Shown piece by piece: positions 1 to 10,156 of a stretch of 64,000 nt of DNA. The stretch is taken from NCBI RefSeq assembly GCF_009932335.1, contig NZ_BLJF01000001.1, positions 4,032,501-4,096,500 of the forward strand, read 5' to 3'. The notes beneath the pieces were generated by a model. The model searched no databases, had not been told where the DNA came from, and saw only the letters and a program-made list of their open reading frames with translations. Numbering within the stretch: position 1 is the first letter of the stretch; each line of letters starts with the position of its first letter. The DNA comes from Pseudomonas asiatica (GTDB taxonomy: Bacteria; Pseudomonadota; Gammaproteobacteria; Pseudomonadales; Pseudomonadaceae). The position numbers were made by a program, and so were the translations under genes.

Positions 1-28
1 AGCAGGCAGCGACTGTCCGATCGACTCT
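1..28 (-). ncRNA. rnpB: RNase P RNA, 5' end only (cut by window edge)
   Basis: Read on the minus strand from position 28, the sequence starts AGAGTCGATCGGACAGTCGC. This matches the conserved 5' end (P1/P2 helix, with the GGACAGUCGC core) of Pseudomonas RNase P RNA. RNase P RNA is the catalytic component that removes tRNA 5' leaders. Only about 28 nt lie in the window; the rest is to the left of base 1. Position next to rsmI fits the usual Pseudomonas order, recalled from general knowledge. The match is to a short stretch, so confidence is good but not complete. Confidence 0.8.
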
Positions 29-37
29 CCGCCGCCA

Positions 38-66
38 AGATTAACGGCACGCGCGCCCAAGAACAA
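38..66 (-). promoter_or_regulatory. Putative sigma-70 promoter of rnpB
   Basis: On the minus strand, TTGTTC (61-66) and TAATCT (38-43) are separated by 17 nt and lie just upstream of the rnpB 5' end at 28. The distance from the -10 box to the inferred first base (9 nt) is slightly long, so the exact hexamers are inferred. Confidence 0.4.
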
Positions 67-95
67 GCAATACCGGCATTTATATCAATATGCCA

Positions 96-971
96 CTATT
101 CGGCTTTCTGCTTTTCCAGTGCAAGTTGATACAGCAGGTTCTTGCGCACCCCGGTAATTTCCGCAGCCAGCGCCGCCGCCCGCTTGAGTGGCAGCTCGGC
201 CAGCAGCAGGTCGAGCACCCGTTGCGCTTCGGCACTGATCGCCTGTTCGCCCTCCGGCGCACTCCAGCCACCAACCAGTACCACGCACTCACCGCGCTGC
301 TGGTTGCTGTCACCAGCAACGAAGGCGCGAAGCTCGGCCAGGGGCAGGCCCTTGAGGGTCTCGAAGGTCTTGGTCAGTTCACGCGCCAACAACGCCGGGC
401 GCTCGCCACCGAATACCGCTTCCATGTCTTCAAGGCATTCCAGGATACGGTGCGGGGCCTCGTAGAAGATCAGCGTGCGCGGTTCTTCCTTTACCTGCTC
501 CAGGCGCGCCCGCCGTCCCGCCGCCTTGGCCGGCAGGAAGCCTTCGAAGATGAAACGGTCCGACGGCAGGCCGGCTGCCGACAGCGCGGCGATCAGAGCG
601 CAGGCGCCCGGCACCGGGACCACATTTACCCCCGCAGCACGCGCCTGGCGCACCAGGTGGTACCCCGGATCGGAAATCAGCGGCGTGCCGGCATCGGAAA
701 CCAACGCCACATTCTCGCCCGCCAGCAGCTTGGTGAGAAAACGCCCGCCCTCGTCACGCTCGTTGTGTTCATGGCAGGCCGCCAGCGGCGTGTCGATGCC
801 GAAGTGCTGCAGCAGACGGATCGAATGACGGGTATCTTCCGCCGCGATCAGGGCCACGTCCGCCAGCACCTTCAGCGCCCGGGCACTCATGTCGTCGAGG
901 TTGCCGATAGGGGTTGCGACCACATACAGCGTCCCCACCGTGGATTTCGAAGCCCCTGCCACATCAGTCAC
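96..971 (-). CDS. rsmI: 16S rRNA (cytidine(1402)-2'-O)-methyltransferase RsmI
   Basis: Tetrapyrrole-methylase-fold enzyme that 2'-O-methylates C1402 in the decoding centre of 16S rRNA using S-adenosylmethionine. The N-terminus has the family signature [11 protein letters not shown], followed by [14 protein letters not shown] and [12 protein letters not shown], all typical of RsmI. The C-terminal part carries [20 protein letters not shown] and the [10 protein letters not shown] tail. Length (about 290 aa) is normal. The frame also has a GTG at 980, but the AGG upstream is better spaced (8 nt) for the GTG at 971, which I chose. The gene is monocistronic on this strand and diverges from lpoA; rnpB lies beyond its 3' end. 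Confidence 0.93.
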   Translation of the reverse strand: MTDVAGASKSTVGTLYVVATPIGNLDDMSARALKVLADVALIAAEDTRHSIRLLQHFGIDTPLAACHEHNERDEGGRFLTKLLAGENVALVSDAGTPLISDPGYHLVRQARAAGVNVVPVPGACALIAALSAAGLPSDRFIFEGFLPAKAAGRRARLEQVKEEPRTLIFYEAPHRILECLEDMEAVFGGERPALLARELTKTFETLKGLPLAELRAFVAGDSNQQRGECVVLVGGWSAPEGEQAISAEAQRVLDLLLAELPLKRAAALAAEITGVRKNLLYQLALEKQKAE

Positions 972-1157
972 TGCGCACACCTGTCGTTCGGATCAAAGGC
1001 GCCATTGTAGCCCGAGCGCCTGCAACAGGGCGCAAAGAACTTCGCCGACGACCGATGGCAGGCCTCCTATAGTGAAGGATCGACACGGCAACATCGCGCC
1101 CCGGCCAGCGCTTGGGTACAATTGCCGGCCACCTTGATCGAGTAACAGGACCTTTAC

Positions 1158-2975
1158 ATGATCGCTTGCCTGCGGCTGTTCACAGCCCTCTGCCTTGCTG
1201 CCTTGCTGGCAGCCTGCGCCAGCTCGCCCTCATCCAGCCTGGGCGAACTGCCACGCACCCCGGACGCCAGCATCGAGCAACTGCTCGAAAAGGCTGCTTC
1301 CAGCAAGTCCGCGGAAGACGCCGCCCTGCTGCGCCTGAGCGCAGCCGACCTGGCCTACAGGCAGAAGGACTTCCCACGCGCCGCACGCATCCTCGAGCAG
1401 GTGCCGCTGGACACGCTCAAGCCGGCCCAGCAAGTGTTCGCCAGCACCCTCGGAGCCGAGCTGGCCATGAGCCGCAACCAGCCCAAGGCTGCCCTGGCTG
1501 CCCTGGCCCACCCCAGCCTGCAGCGCGTCGCCGAACTGCCGCAAGAACAGCAAGCGCGCACCTACAGCGTGCACGCGGCCGCCCTCGAAGCCGATGGCCA
1601 GGCCCTCGCCGCCGCGCAACAGCGCGTGCTGCTGGCCCCGCTGCTCAGCGGCCAGGCCGCCAGCGCCAACAATGACGCCATCTGGGCACTGGTCGCCTCG
1701 CTGCCGGCAGAGCAACTGCAGCAGCCAGGCAACGACCAGCCCCTTGCCGGCTGGACCAGCCTGGCCTTCGCGGTAAAAAGCGCCGGCACCCTGGAGCAGC
1801 AGCAAGCGGCGATCGACGCCTGGGTCAAGCAGCACCCGGACCACCCGGCCGCCCAGCAACTGCCGCTGGCTCTGACCAAGCTCAAGGAGCTGGCCAGCCA
1901 ACCGCTGACCAAAATTGCCCTGCTGCTGCCTCAGGAAGGCCCGCTTGCCGGTGTTGCCCGCGCCCTGCGTGACGGCTTCATGGCTGCACACTTCCAGGCC
2001 CAGCAAGCCGGCCAGCAGGCGCCAGCCGTGCAGGTATTCGACAGCTCGCGCATCGGCTCGCTCGACGACTTCTATCGCCAGGCCCAGGCCGCAGGCGTAC
2101 AGCTGGTCATCGGCCCGCTGGAAAAACCGCTGGTCAAGCAACTGGCTGCCAAGCCACAACTGCCGATCACCACCCTGGCCCTGAACTACGCCGACGCCGG
2201 CCAGAAGGCTCCACCGCAGCTGTTCCAGTTCGGCCTCGCTGCCGAAGACGAAGCCCGTGAAGTGGCCCGTCGCGCCCGCGCCGATGGCATGGTCCGCGCA
2301 GTTGCCCTGGTGCCGAGCGGCGAATGGGGCGATCGTGTGCTTGCCGCCTTCCGCCAGGACTGGGAAGGCAACGGTGGCACTCTGCTCGCCGCCGAACGCA
2401 TCGCCCAGCCGGTCGCATTGGCCCAGCAGATTGCCGACCTGTTCCAGCTGCGCCAGAGCGAAGGCCGCGCCAAGAGCCTGCAGAGCACGGTAGGTGGCAG
2501 CATCGCCGCGCAGCCGTCGCGCCGCCAGGACATCGACTTCATCTTCCTCGCCTCGACCCCGCAACAGGCCCAGCAGATCAAGCCGACCCTGAACTTCCAG
2601 TACGCCGGTGACGTACCGGTCTACGCCACCTCGAACCTGTACAGCGCCAGTGGTGACGTCAACCAGTACAACGACATGAACGGTATCCGCTTCTGCGAAA
2701 CCCCGTGGCTGCTCGATACCAGCAACAGCCTGCGCCAGCAGGTCGTGCAGCAATGGCCGCAAGCGGCAGGCAGCCTGGGCCGCCTGTATGCCATGGGCGT
2801 CGACGCCTACAGCCTGGCGCCGCGCCTGGGCCAGCTGAAAGCACTACCGGACAACCGCGTACTGGGCCTTTCGGGCAGCCTGAGCATGAACGCCAACCAG
2901 CGTGTCGAGCGCCAGCTACCTTGGGCCGAGTTCGTCGGTGGCCAGGTCCAGCGCCTGCCTGACACTCCTCGCTGA
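1158..2975 (+). CDS. lpoA: Penicillin-binding protein activator LpoA (LppC-type lipoprotein)
   Basis: Outer-membrane lipoprotein that activates PBP1A for peptidoglycan synthesis (role known for the family). A signal peptide of about 19 residues ends in the lipobox LLAAC. The N-terminal half is a helical, alanine- and glutamine-rich TPR-like region. The C-terminal half (from about residue 250, starting KIALLLPQEGPLAGVA) is the periplasmic-binding-protein-like LppC domain. The 605-aa length is in the family range. The last base of the TGA stop is the first base of the yraN ATG, so the two are translationally coupled. It is the first gene of the plus-strand cluster lpoA-yraN-gmhA/diaA-dolP-like. 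Confidence 0.92.
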   Translation: MIACLRLFTALCLAALLAACASSPSSSLGELPRTPDASIEQLLEKAASSKSAEDAALLRLSAADLAYRQKDFPRAARILEQVPLDTLKPAQQVFASTLGAELAMSRNQPKAALAALAHPSLQRVAELPQEQQARTYSVHAAALEADGQALAAAQQRVLLAPLLSGQAASANNDAIWALVASLPAEQLQQPGNDQPLAGWTSLAFAVKSAGTLEQQQAAIDAWVKQHPDHPAAQQLPLALTKLKELASQPLTKIALLLPQEGPLAGVARALRDGFMAAHFQAQQAGQQAPAVQVFDSSRIGSLDDFYRQAQAAGVQLVIGPLEKPLVKQLAAKPQLPITTLALNYADAGQKAPPQLFQFGLAAEDEAREVARRARADGMVRAVALVPSGEWGDRVLAAFRQDWEGNGGTLLAAERIAQPVALAQQIADLFQLRQSEGRAKSLQSTVGGSIAAQPSRRQDIDFIFLASTPQQAQQIKPTLNFQYAGDVPVYATSNLYSASGDVNQYNDMNGIRFCETPWLLDTSNSLRQQVVQQWPQAAGSLGRLYAMGVDAYSLAPRLGQLKALPDNRVLGLSGSLSMNANQRVERQLPWAEFVGGQVQRLPDTPR

Positions 2976-3346
2976 TGGCAGCAGCGTCGCCCACCAGCGC
3001 CGGGCAGGCAGCGGAAAGCCAGGCCCTTGAATATCTTCAAGGGCATGGCCTGCAACTGCTGGCGCGCAACTGGCGATGCAAAGGCGGTGAGCTTGATCTG
3101 GTCATGCTCGACGCCGATACAGTAGTATTCGTCGAAGTCCGCTACCGGTTGCACGCGGGCTTCGGTGGCGCCCTTGGCAGTATCGACGGGCGCAAGCAGA
3201 AACGGTTGGTGCTCGCCGCCAGCCTGTTCCTGCAGAAGGAGCCCCACTGGGGCAACCACCCCTGCCGCTTCGACGTAGTCGCCCTACAGGGCAGCCACCA
3301 TGCAGGCAGACCGCTTCAATGGCTGAAAAACGCCTTCGAATGCTGA
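2975..3346 (+). CDS. yraN: YraN family protein (UPF0102)
   Basis: Small protein of the UPF0102/YraN family, predicted from fold similarity to be a PD-(D/E)XK-type nuclease or Holliday-junction-resolvase-like protein; its cellular job is not established. Visible family signatures are ARNWRCKGGELDLVMLD and FVEVRYR, which contain the acidic and E-x-R/K residues of the presumed active site, and a C-terminal RFDVVAL. It overlaps the lpoA stop by one base, and lpoA-yraN-diaA order is conserved in many gammaproteobacteria. Length (123 aa) is normal. Confidence 0.9.
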   Translation: MAAASPTSAGQAAESQALEYLQGHGLQLLARNWRCKGGELDLVMLDADTVVFVEVRYRLHAGFGGALGSIDGRKQKRLVLAASLFLQKEPHWGNHPCRFDVVALQGSHHAGRPLQWLKNAFEC

Positions 3347-3423
3347 ACCCATTCCGATTTTTTTGCTCTATGTTTCGCGGGCTGGTCGTTGTTGCGCGTA
3401 GCAAAGGCCACCGCCCCACTTAA

Positions 3424-4601
<1,178 letters not shown>

Positions 4602-4611
4602 TTCACTGATT

Positions 4612-4723
4612 GCCTGCACCGGCCTCTTCGCGGGTAAACCCGCCCCCACAGGGATCTCACAGCTTTCGAGACTTGTTGTATTCCTGTGGGAGCGGGTTTA
4701 CCCGCGAAAAGGCCAGCACAGGC
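4612..4723. repeat. REP pair, class with CGCGGGTAAACCCGC core
   Basis: Two inverted copies (about 4612-4652 and 4683-4723) of a P. putida-type REP, core CTTCGCGGGTAAACCCGC followed by CCCACAGG. They flank about 30 nt of unrelated sequence. It lies between the DolP-like gene and the next small lipoprotein gene. Confidence 0.9.
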
Positions 4724-4764
4724 GACAACACTGCCCCAGCCTTCAGAAATCCAGGAAACACCGC

Positions 4765-4983
4765 ATGAAAAAGCTTCTGCTGCCTGCCCTGCTGTTCGGC
4801 ACTTTCGCCACCCTGGCCGGCTGCTCTACACCAAGCCTGATCACCCTCAACGATGGCCGTGAAATCCAGGCCGTCGACGTACCGAAGTTCGACCGTGACG
4901 CCGGCTTCTATGAGTTCCAGCAACTCGACGGCAAGCGTACCCGCATCAACAAGGACCAGGTACGTACCATCAGCGACCTGTAA
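4765..4983 (+). CDS. Small YgdI/YgdR-family lipoprotein
   Basis: A 72-aa protein starting MKKLLLPALLFG, with a lipobox LAGC near residue 20 and a mature domain (ITLNDGREIQAVDVPKFD...GFYEFQQLDGKRTRINKDQV) typical of the YgdI/YgdR SH3-like lipoproteins (DUF903). These are small envelope proteins of unknown function. A start further upstream in the same frame would run back through the REP, so the ATG at 4765 in front of the signal peptide is preferred. It is followed 17 nt later by a strong terminator. Confidence 0.87.
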   Translation: MKKLLLPALLFGTFATLAGCSTPSLITLNDGREIQAVDVPKFDRDAGFYEFQQLDGKRTRINKDQVRTISDL

Positions 4984-5000
4984 GCAGGGCTGGCGTAATT

Positions 5001-5034
5001 AAAAAAAGGCGATCCGGTTGGATCGCCTTTTTTA
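5001..5034. terminator. Bidirectional rho-independent terminator
   Basis: An 11-bp perfect stem AAAGGCGATCC/GGATCGCCTTT with a 4-nt loop is flanked by A7 on the left and T6 on the right. It serves the YgdI/R-like gene on plus and sspB on minus. Confidence 0.9.
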
Positions 5035-5466
5035 TTACTTGACCACTTTCAGACTTGGTCGACCAGTCGGGCGTGGCGGCTGGCCACCACCCTCTGGCGG
5101 GCCATCGTCATCCGGCTGCACTTCATCATCTTCCTGCTCATCGTCATCCATCATGGACGACTCCAGCTCGAAGACCATACCCTGGCCATTCTCGCGGGCG
5201 TAAATACCCAGAATGGCACCAACCGGCACGTACAGCGAGTGAGCCACGCCACCGAAGCGGCCCTCGAAGCTGACCGCGTCGTTGTCCATGTGCAGGCTGC
5301 GCACGGCACTTGGCGAGATGTTCAAGACGATCTGGCCATCACTGGCGAAACCGTCCGGCACCTGGACCTTCGGGAATTCGGCATTGACCAGCATATGGGG
5401 CGTGCAATCGTTGTCGACGATCCACTCGTACAGTGCTCGAACCAGATAGGGGCGACTGGAGTTCAT
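5035..5466 (-). CDS. sspB: ClpXP protease specificity-enhancing factor SspB
   Basis: Adaptor that delivers ssrA-tagged and other substrates to ClpXP. The folded substrate-binding domain (about residues 1-105: SRPYLVRALYEWIVDNDCTPHMLV, GGVAHSLYVPVGAILGIYARENGQGM) matches SspB. The acidic, proline-rich linker and the short C-terminal ClpX-binding tail RPSLKVVK are present. The ATG at 5466 has AAGGAG 7 nt upstream; an earlier in-frame ATG at 5496 would overlap the sspA coding end and lacks support. The gene follows sspA after a 10-nt gap, so sspAB is one operon. Confidence 0.94.
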   Translation of the reverse strand: MNSSRPYLVRALYEWIVDNDCTPHMLVNAEFPKVQVPDGFASDGQIVLNISPSAVRSLHMDNDAVSFEGRFGGVAHSLYVPVGAILGIYARENGQGMVFELESSMMDDDEQEDDEVQPDDDGPPEGGGQPPRPTGRPSLKVVK

Positions 5467-5476
5467 CAACGGCTCC

Positions 5477-6217
<741 letters not shown>

Positions 6218-6997
6218 TCAGTGCACGTCCTTCCAGTATTCACGCTTGAGCAAGTAGGCGAATACGAAGAAGAAAGCCAGGTACAGCAACACATAGGTAC
6301 CGATGCGCTGGCTTTCCAGTTTGACCGGGTTGGCCGAATAGGCCAGGAAGGTCACCAGGTTCTTGACCTTCTCGTCGAACTGCTCGGTCGTCAGGGTACC
6401 GGAATTCGGCGTAATGGTCAGCTGGTCGCAGGCTTCATGAGTCAGCGGGCTACCAGTCAGTGGGTCGAATTGCTTCTTGCCATCGGTCACGGTCTGCACC
6501 TGCTTGCAGCCAACCACCTGGTTGCCCTGCAAGCCGACCAGCACGTTAGGCATGCCGACGTTCGGGAACACCTTGTTGTTCACCCCATAAGGCCGTGACG
6601 GGTCCTCATAGAAACTGCGCAGGTAGGTGTACAACCAGTCGGTGCCACGCACACGGGCCACCAGGGTCAGGTCGGGCGGTGCGGCGCCGAACCAGGTCTT
6701 GGCGTCACTGGGCTTCATGCCGATCTGCATGTGGTCACCGATCTTGGCACCGGTGAACACCAGCTTCTCGAGCATCAGCTCGTGGGGGATGCCCAGGTCA
6801 TCGGCAACCCGCTCGTAACGCTGGAACTTCGCACTGTGGCAGCCCATGCAATAGTTGGCAAAGGTACGCGCACCGTCCTGCATGGCGGCCTTGTCGCTCA
6901 GGTCGATGTCGACCTTGTCCAGCTCCAGGCCCGTTTCGGCCGCGAAGGAAAAGGCAGGCATCACTGCCAGCAAAAATACTGCAATCAACTTTTTCAT
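6218..6997 (-). CDS. petC: Cytochrome c1 of the bc1 complex
   Basis: Haem-c subunit of ubiquinol-cytochrome c oxidoreductase, passing electrons from the Rieske protein to soluble cytochrome c. It has an N-terminal signal peptide (MKKLIAVFLLAVMPAFSFAA), the haem motif CMGCH at about residue 52, and a C-terminal membrane anchor (VLLYLAFFFVFAYLLKREYW). The ATG at 6997 overlaps the petB stop as ATGA; the longer in-frame start at 7090 lies within petB and is rejected. Length is 259 aa. It is the last gene of petABC. Confidence 0.95.
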   Translation of the reverse strand: MKKLIAVFLLAVMPAFSFAAETGLELDKVDIDLSDKAAMQDGARTFANYCMGCHSAKFQRYERVADDLGIPHELMLEKLVFTGAKIGDHMQIGMKPSDAKTWFGAAPPDLTLVARVRGTDWLYTYLRSFYEDPSRPYGVNNKVFPNVGMPNVLVGLQGNQVVGCKQVQTVTDGKKQFDPLTGSPLTHEACDQLTITPNSGTLTTEQFDEKVKNLVTFLAYSANPVKLESQRIGTYVLLYLAFFFVFAYLLKREYWKDVH

Positions 6998-8211
6998 CAG
7001 CCAGTCACCCTTTCCGGAACCGGTTTGGTCTTCTCGAGCCTTGTGTAGAACGGCATCAGCAGGAAGTAGGCGAAGTACAACACCGTGCACACCTGCGACA
7101 GCAAGGTACGCCCAGGTGTCGGCGCCAGCACGCCCAGTATGCCGAGGATGACGAAGGCCACGCAGAACACCAGCAGGAAGAGCTTGCTGATCCAGCCCTT
7201 GTAGCGCATGGAGCGGACCGGGCTGCGGTCGAGCCAGGGCAGGACGAACAACACGGCAATGGCCGCACCCATGGCGATGACGCCCATCAGCTTGTCAGGC
7301 ACCGCACGCAGGATCGCGTAGAACGGCGTGAAGTACCACACCGGCGCAATGTGCTCGGGGGTCTTGAAGGCGTTCGCCTGCTCGAAGTTAGGTTTCTCCA
7401 GGAAGTAACCACCCATTTCCGGGAAGAAGAACACCACGGCGCAGAACACGAACAGGAACACCACCACGCCGACAATATCCTTGACGGTGTAGTACGGGTG
7501 GAACGGGATACCGTCCAGCGGGATACCGTTTTCGTCCTTTTTCTTCTTGATGTCGACGCCATCGGGGTTGTTCGAACCCACTTCGTGAAGGGCGAGGATG
7601 TGCAGGACCACCAGGCCGAGAATCACGATCGGCAAGGCAACCACGTGCAGGGCGAAGAAGCGGTTCAGAGTGATACCCGAGATCAGGTAGTCACCACGGA
7701 TCCACTGGGTAAGGTCGCCACCGATCACCGGAATGGCACCGAACAGCGAGATGATCACCTGGGCACCCCAGTACGACATCTGGCCCCACGGCAGCAGGTA
7801 GCCCATGAAGGCTTCGGCCATCAGCGCCAGGTAGATCAGCATGCCGAACAGCCACACCAGTTCACGCGGCTTCTGGTAGGAACCGTAGAGCAGGCCGCGG
7901 AACATGTGCAGGTAGACGACGATGAAGAACGCCGATGCACCGGTGGAGTGCAGGTAGCGCAGGATCCAGCCGTATTCCACATCGCGCATGATGTACTCGA
8001 CCGAGGCGAACGCCTCTTCTGCCGAGGGTGTGAAGCTCATGGTCAGCCACACACCGGTGACGATCTGGTTGACCAGTACCAGCAACGCCAGCGAGCCGAA
8101 GAAGTACAGGAAGTTGAAGTTCTTGGGTGCGTAATACTTGCTCAGGTGGTCTTCCCACATCTTGGTCGCGGGGAAGCGAGCATCAATCCAGTCCATGAAC
8201 TTGCTCATCAT
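6997..8211 (-). CDS. petB: Cytochrome b of the bc1 complex
   Basis: Integral membrane subunit with two b-type haems and the quinol oxidation and reduction sites. Signatures include LLPWGQMSYWGAQV, the haem-ligating H...H pairs in helices B and D (for example YLHSTGASAFFIVVYLHMFRG and FFALHVVALPIVILGLVVLHILALHEVGSNNP), and the Qo-site PEW-like region replaced by APVWYFTPFYAILRAVPDK. About eight to nine transmembrane segments are visible in 404 aa. Two adjacent ATGs (8211 and 8208) are possible; the first overlaps the petA stop as ATGA. Confidence 0.95.
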   Translation of the reverse strand: MMSKFMDWIDARFPATKMWEDHLSKYYAPKNFNFLYFFGSLALLVLVNQIVTGVWLTMSFTPSAEEAFASVEYIMRDVEYGWILRYLHSTGASAFFIVVYLHMFRGLLYGSYQKPRELVWLFGMLIYLALMAEAFMGYLLPWGQMSYWGAQVIISLFGAIPVIGGDLTQWIRGDYLISGITLNRFFALHVVALPIVILGLVVLHILALHEVGSNNPDGVDIKKKKDENGIPLDGIPFHPYYTVKDIVGVVVFLFVFCAVVFFFPEMGGYFLEKPNFEQANAFKTPEHIAPVWYFTPFYAILRAVPDKLMGVIAMGAAIAVLFVLPWLDRSPVRSMRYKGWISKLFLLVFCVAFVILGILGVLAPTPGRTLLSQVCTVLYFAYFLLMPFYTRLEKTKPVPERVTG

Positions 8212-8801
8212 GCGTTCTCCTGGTCAACGCCGATGACGACGATCTCGTCCGACTCGTAAGAGTGCGGTGGCACGGGCAGGTTGAGTGGCGCCGGCTGCGA
8301 CTTGTAGACACGGCCGGCCAGGTCGTAGTGGGAACCGTGGCACGGGCAGAAATAGCCACCTACCCATTTCGGGCCAAGGTCAGCGGGTGCGACTTCCGGG
8401 CGGAAGGTGGGCGAGCAGCCCAGGTGTGTGCACAGGCCAACAAGGATGAGGATTTCCGGCTTGATCGAACGAACCTGCGGATCGACGTAGGTGGGCTGCA
8501 CCGAGGCCTTGGACTCGGGGTCAGCCAGATCACCTACGACCTTTTTCAGGTTACCGAGGATCTCGTCCGTTCGCCGCACGATGAACACTGGTTGACCGCG
8601 CCACTCGGCCACCATCTGCTGGCCGGCCTCGACCTTGGCGATATTGACCTTCACCGGTGCACCCGCGGCTTTCGCCTTGGCACTGGGAAACCATGACCCC
8701 ACGAACGGTACCGCAGCCCCCACTGCCCCCGCCGCCCCGACTACGGATGTCGCGGCTACGAGGAAGCGGCGCCGGCCTGCGTTGACGCCGTCATTGCTCA
8801 T
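8208..8801 (-). CDS. petA: Rieske iron-sulfur subunit of the bc1 complex
   Basis: Carries the high-potential [2Fe-2S] centre. Both cluster-binding motifs are intact: CTHLGC (about residues 123-128) and CPCHGSHYD (about 152-160). The N-terminus has an RRRF-type twin-arginine signal-anchor (GRRRFLVAATSVVGAAGAVGAAVPFVGSW), so it is probably inserted by Tat. Length is 197 aa. It is the first gene of the overlapping petA-petB-petC operon. The 262-nt stretch upstream (8802-9063) must hold its promoter; I see no hexamer pair good enough to name. Confidence 0.95.
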   Translation of the reverse strand: MSNDGVNAGRRRFLVAATSVVGAAGAVGAAVPFVGSWFPSAKAKAAGAPVKVNIAKVEAGQQMVAEWRGQPVFIVRRTDEILGNLKKVVGDLADPESKASVQPTYVDPQVRSIKPEILILVGLCTHLGCSPTFRPEVAPADLGPKWVGGYFCPCHGSHYDLAGRVYKSQPAPLNLPVPPHSYESDEIVVIGVDQENA

Positions 8802-9011
8802 TCAGTCCTCTCCCATCAGCTTGCTTGACCAGTTGGACCTGGCCTGTACTTAGGTAATGTCTGTGCACTAAAAATTGGCCGCCATGGTAAGAAACAAATC
8901 CACACACTGACAAGGTGATTACCCGGGGAACGGGCTACAACCCTCGCTTTGCTTGATCTGCGTCTATGCGGCAAGTCGTCACGGACATGCTGACAGGTTA
9001 GTTCAAGACAT

Positions 9012-9046
9012 AAAAAAAGCCCGGTTCCAAAGAACCGGGCTTTTTT
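9012..9046 (-). terminator. Rho-independent terminator of rplM-rpsI
   Basis: Stem AGCCCGGTT/AACCGGGCT with a 6-nt loop lies just downstream of rpsI. Reading minus it is followed by a run of seven T. The opposite flank is also T-rich, so it could work in both directions. Confidence 0.9.
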
Positions 9047-9063
9047 CGACTGCCGAAGCGGTA

Positions 9064-9456
9064 TTAACGCTTGGAGTACTGAGGACGCTTACGCGCTTTA
9101 CGCAGACCCACTTTCTTACGCTCGACTTCACGAGCGTCGCGGGTGACGTAGCCAGCACGACGCAGAGCGCCACGCAGGGTTTCGTCGTATTCCATCAGAG
9201 CGCGGGTGATACCGTGACGGATCGCACCGGCTTGACCGCTGACACCACCACCGGAAACGGTGACGTAGATGTCGAACTTCTCAACGGTTTCGGTCAGCTC
9301 GAGCGGCTGACGAACAACCATGCGAGCGGTTTCGCGACCGAAGAACACGTCCAGAGAACGGTTGTTGATGGAAATGTTACCAGTACCCGGACGCAGGAAT
9401 ACGCGAGCGGTTGCGGTCTTGCGACGGCCAGTGCCGTAGTTTTGAGTCGCCGACAT
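9064..9456 (-). CDS. rpsI: 30S ribosomal protein S9
   Basis: 130-aa protein with the S9 signatures [34 protein letters not shown] and the basic C-terminal tail [15 protein letters not shown] that reaches the P-site tRNA. It follows rplM after 14 nt, forming the standard L13-S9 operon. Confidence 0.98.
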   Translation of the reverse strand: MSATQNYGTGRRKTATARVFLRPGTGNISINNRSLDVFFGRETARMVVRQPLELTETVEKFDIYVTVSGGGVSGQAGAIRHGITRALMEYDETLRGALRRAGYVTRDAREVERKKVGLRKARKRPQYSKR

Positions 9457-9470
9457 AATGAACTATCCCG

Positions 9471-9899
9471 TTAGATCTTCAGTTCTTGAGGCTGCTGAGC
9501 AGTGTGTGGGTGAGCAGCACCCGCGTACACTTTCAGCTTGCGGTACATGTCGCGACCCAGCGGGTTCTTCGGCAGCATGCCTTTGACCGCAGTTTCGATA
9601 ACACGCTCAGGGGCCTTGGCGATCAACTTCTCGAAGTTGATTTCCTTGATACCGCCCGGGAAACCGGAGTGGGAGTAGTACATCTTGTCGGAAGACTTGG
9701 CACCAGTCACACGAACCTGCTCGGCGTTGATAACGACGATGTAGTCGCCGGTGTCAACGTGAGGGGTGTATTCTGGCTTGTGTTTGCCACGCAGACGGCT
9801 AGCGATTTCGGTAGCCAGACGACCCAGGGTCTGGCCAGCGGCGTCGACTACGAACCACTCGCGCTTTACTGTTTCCGGTTTAGCAGTAAAAGTTTTCAT
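9471..9899 (-). CDS. rplM: 50S ribosomal protein L13
   Basis: 142-aa protein with L13 signatures [37 protein letters not shown] and the C-terminal [20 protein letters not shown]. First gene of rplM-rpsI. A strong sigma-70 promoter lies about 45-70 nt upstream. Confidence 0.98.
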   Translation of the reverse strand: MKTFTAKPETVKREWFVVDAAGQTLGRLATEIASRLRGKHKPEYTPHVDTGDYIVVINAEQVRVTGAKSSDKMYYSHSGFPGGIKEINFEKLIAKAPERVIETAVKGMLPKNPLGRDMYRKLKVYAGAAHPHTAQQPQELKI

Positions 9900-9942
9900 T
9901 CTCTAAAGCCTCAGAGGCCGCCCAGCGAAAAATAGACGGCGA

Positions 9943-9971
9943 ATCTTACTGGATAGTGCACAGCTTGCCAA
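9943..9971 (-). promoter_or_regulatory. Sigma-70 promoter of rplM-rpsI
   Basis: On the minus strand TTGGCA (9966-9971) and TAAGAT (9943-9948) are separated by exactly 17 nt, close to consensus. The distance to the rplM ATG (9899) leaves a leader of about 35 nt, which could hold regulatory structure for ribosomal-protein autoregulation. Confidence 0.75.
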
Positions 9972-10156
9972 GGGCAAGCGCGCAGCCGAACGCTGACGCT
10001 TTTGGGGGCTCGGGTCAGGCACGCCAATGTTCGACGGGGTTCTTCCTGCGTGGTGGTGCATCACTTCCGCCACACGGAGAGGTGCCGAATTATCCAGATT
10101 GCGCGAAAAATTTCAACCTGCTTTGATGGGCTTCTTTGCCAAGGAGTGTCTATCCG

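Noticed and set aside
1068..1122. TATAGT and TACAAT as -10 boxes for lpoA
   Set aside because: Neither has a recognisable -35 box at 16-18 nt, so I did not list a promoter.
2705..2994. Several short frames in lpoA and other genes that look like separate small proteins
   Set aside because: They are out-of-frame pieces of well-supported genes.
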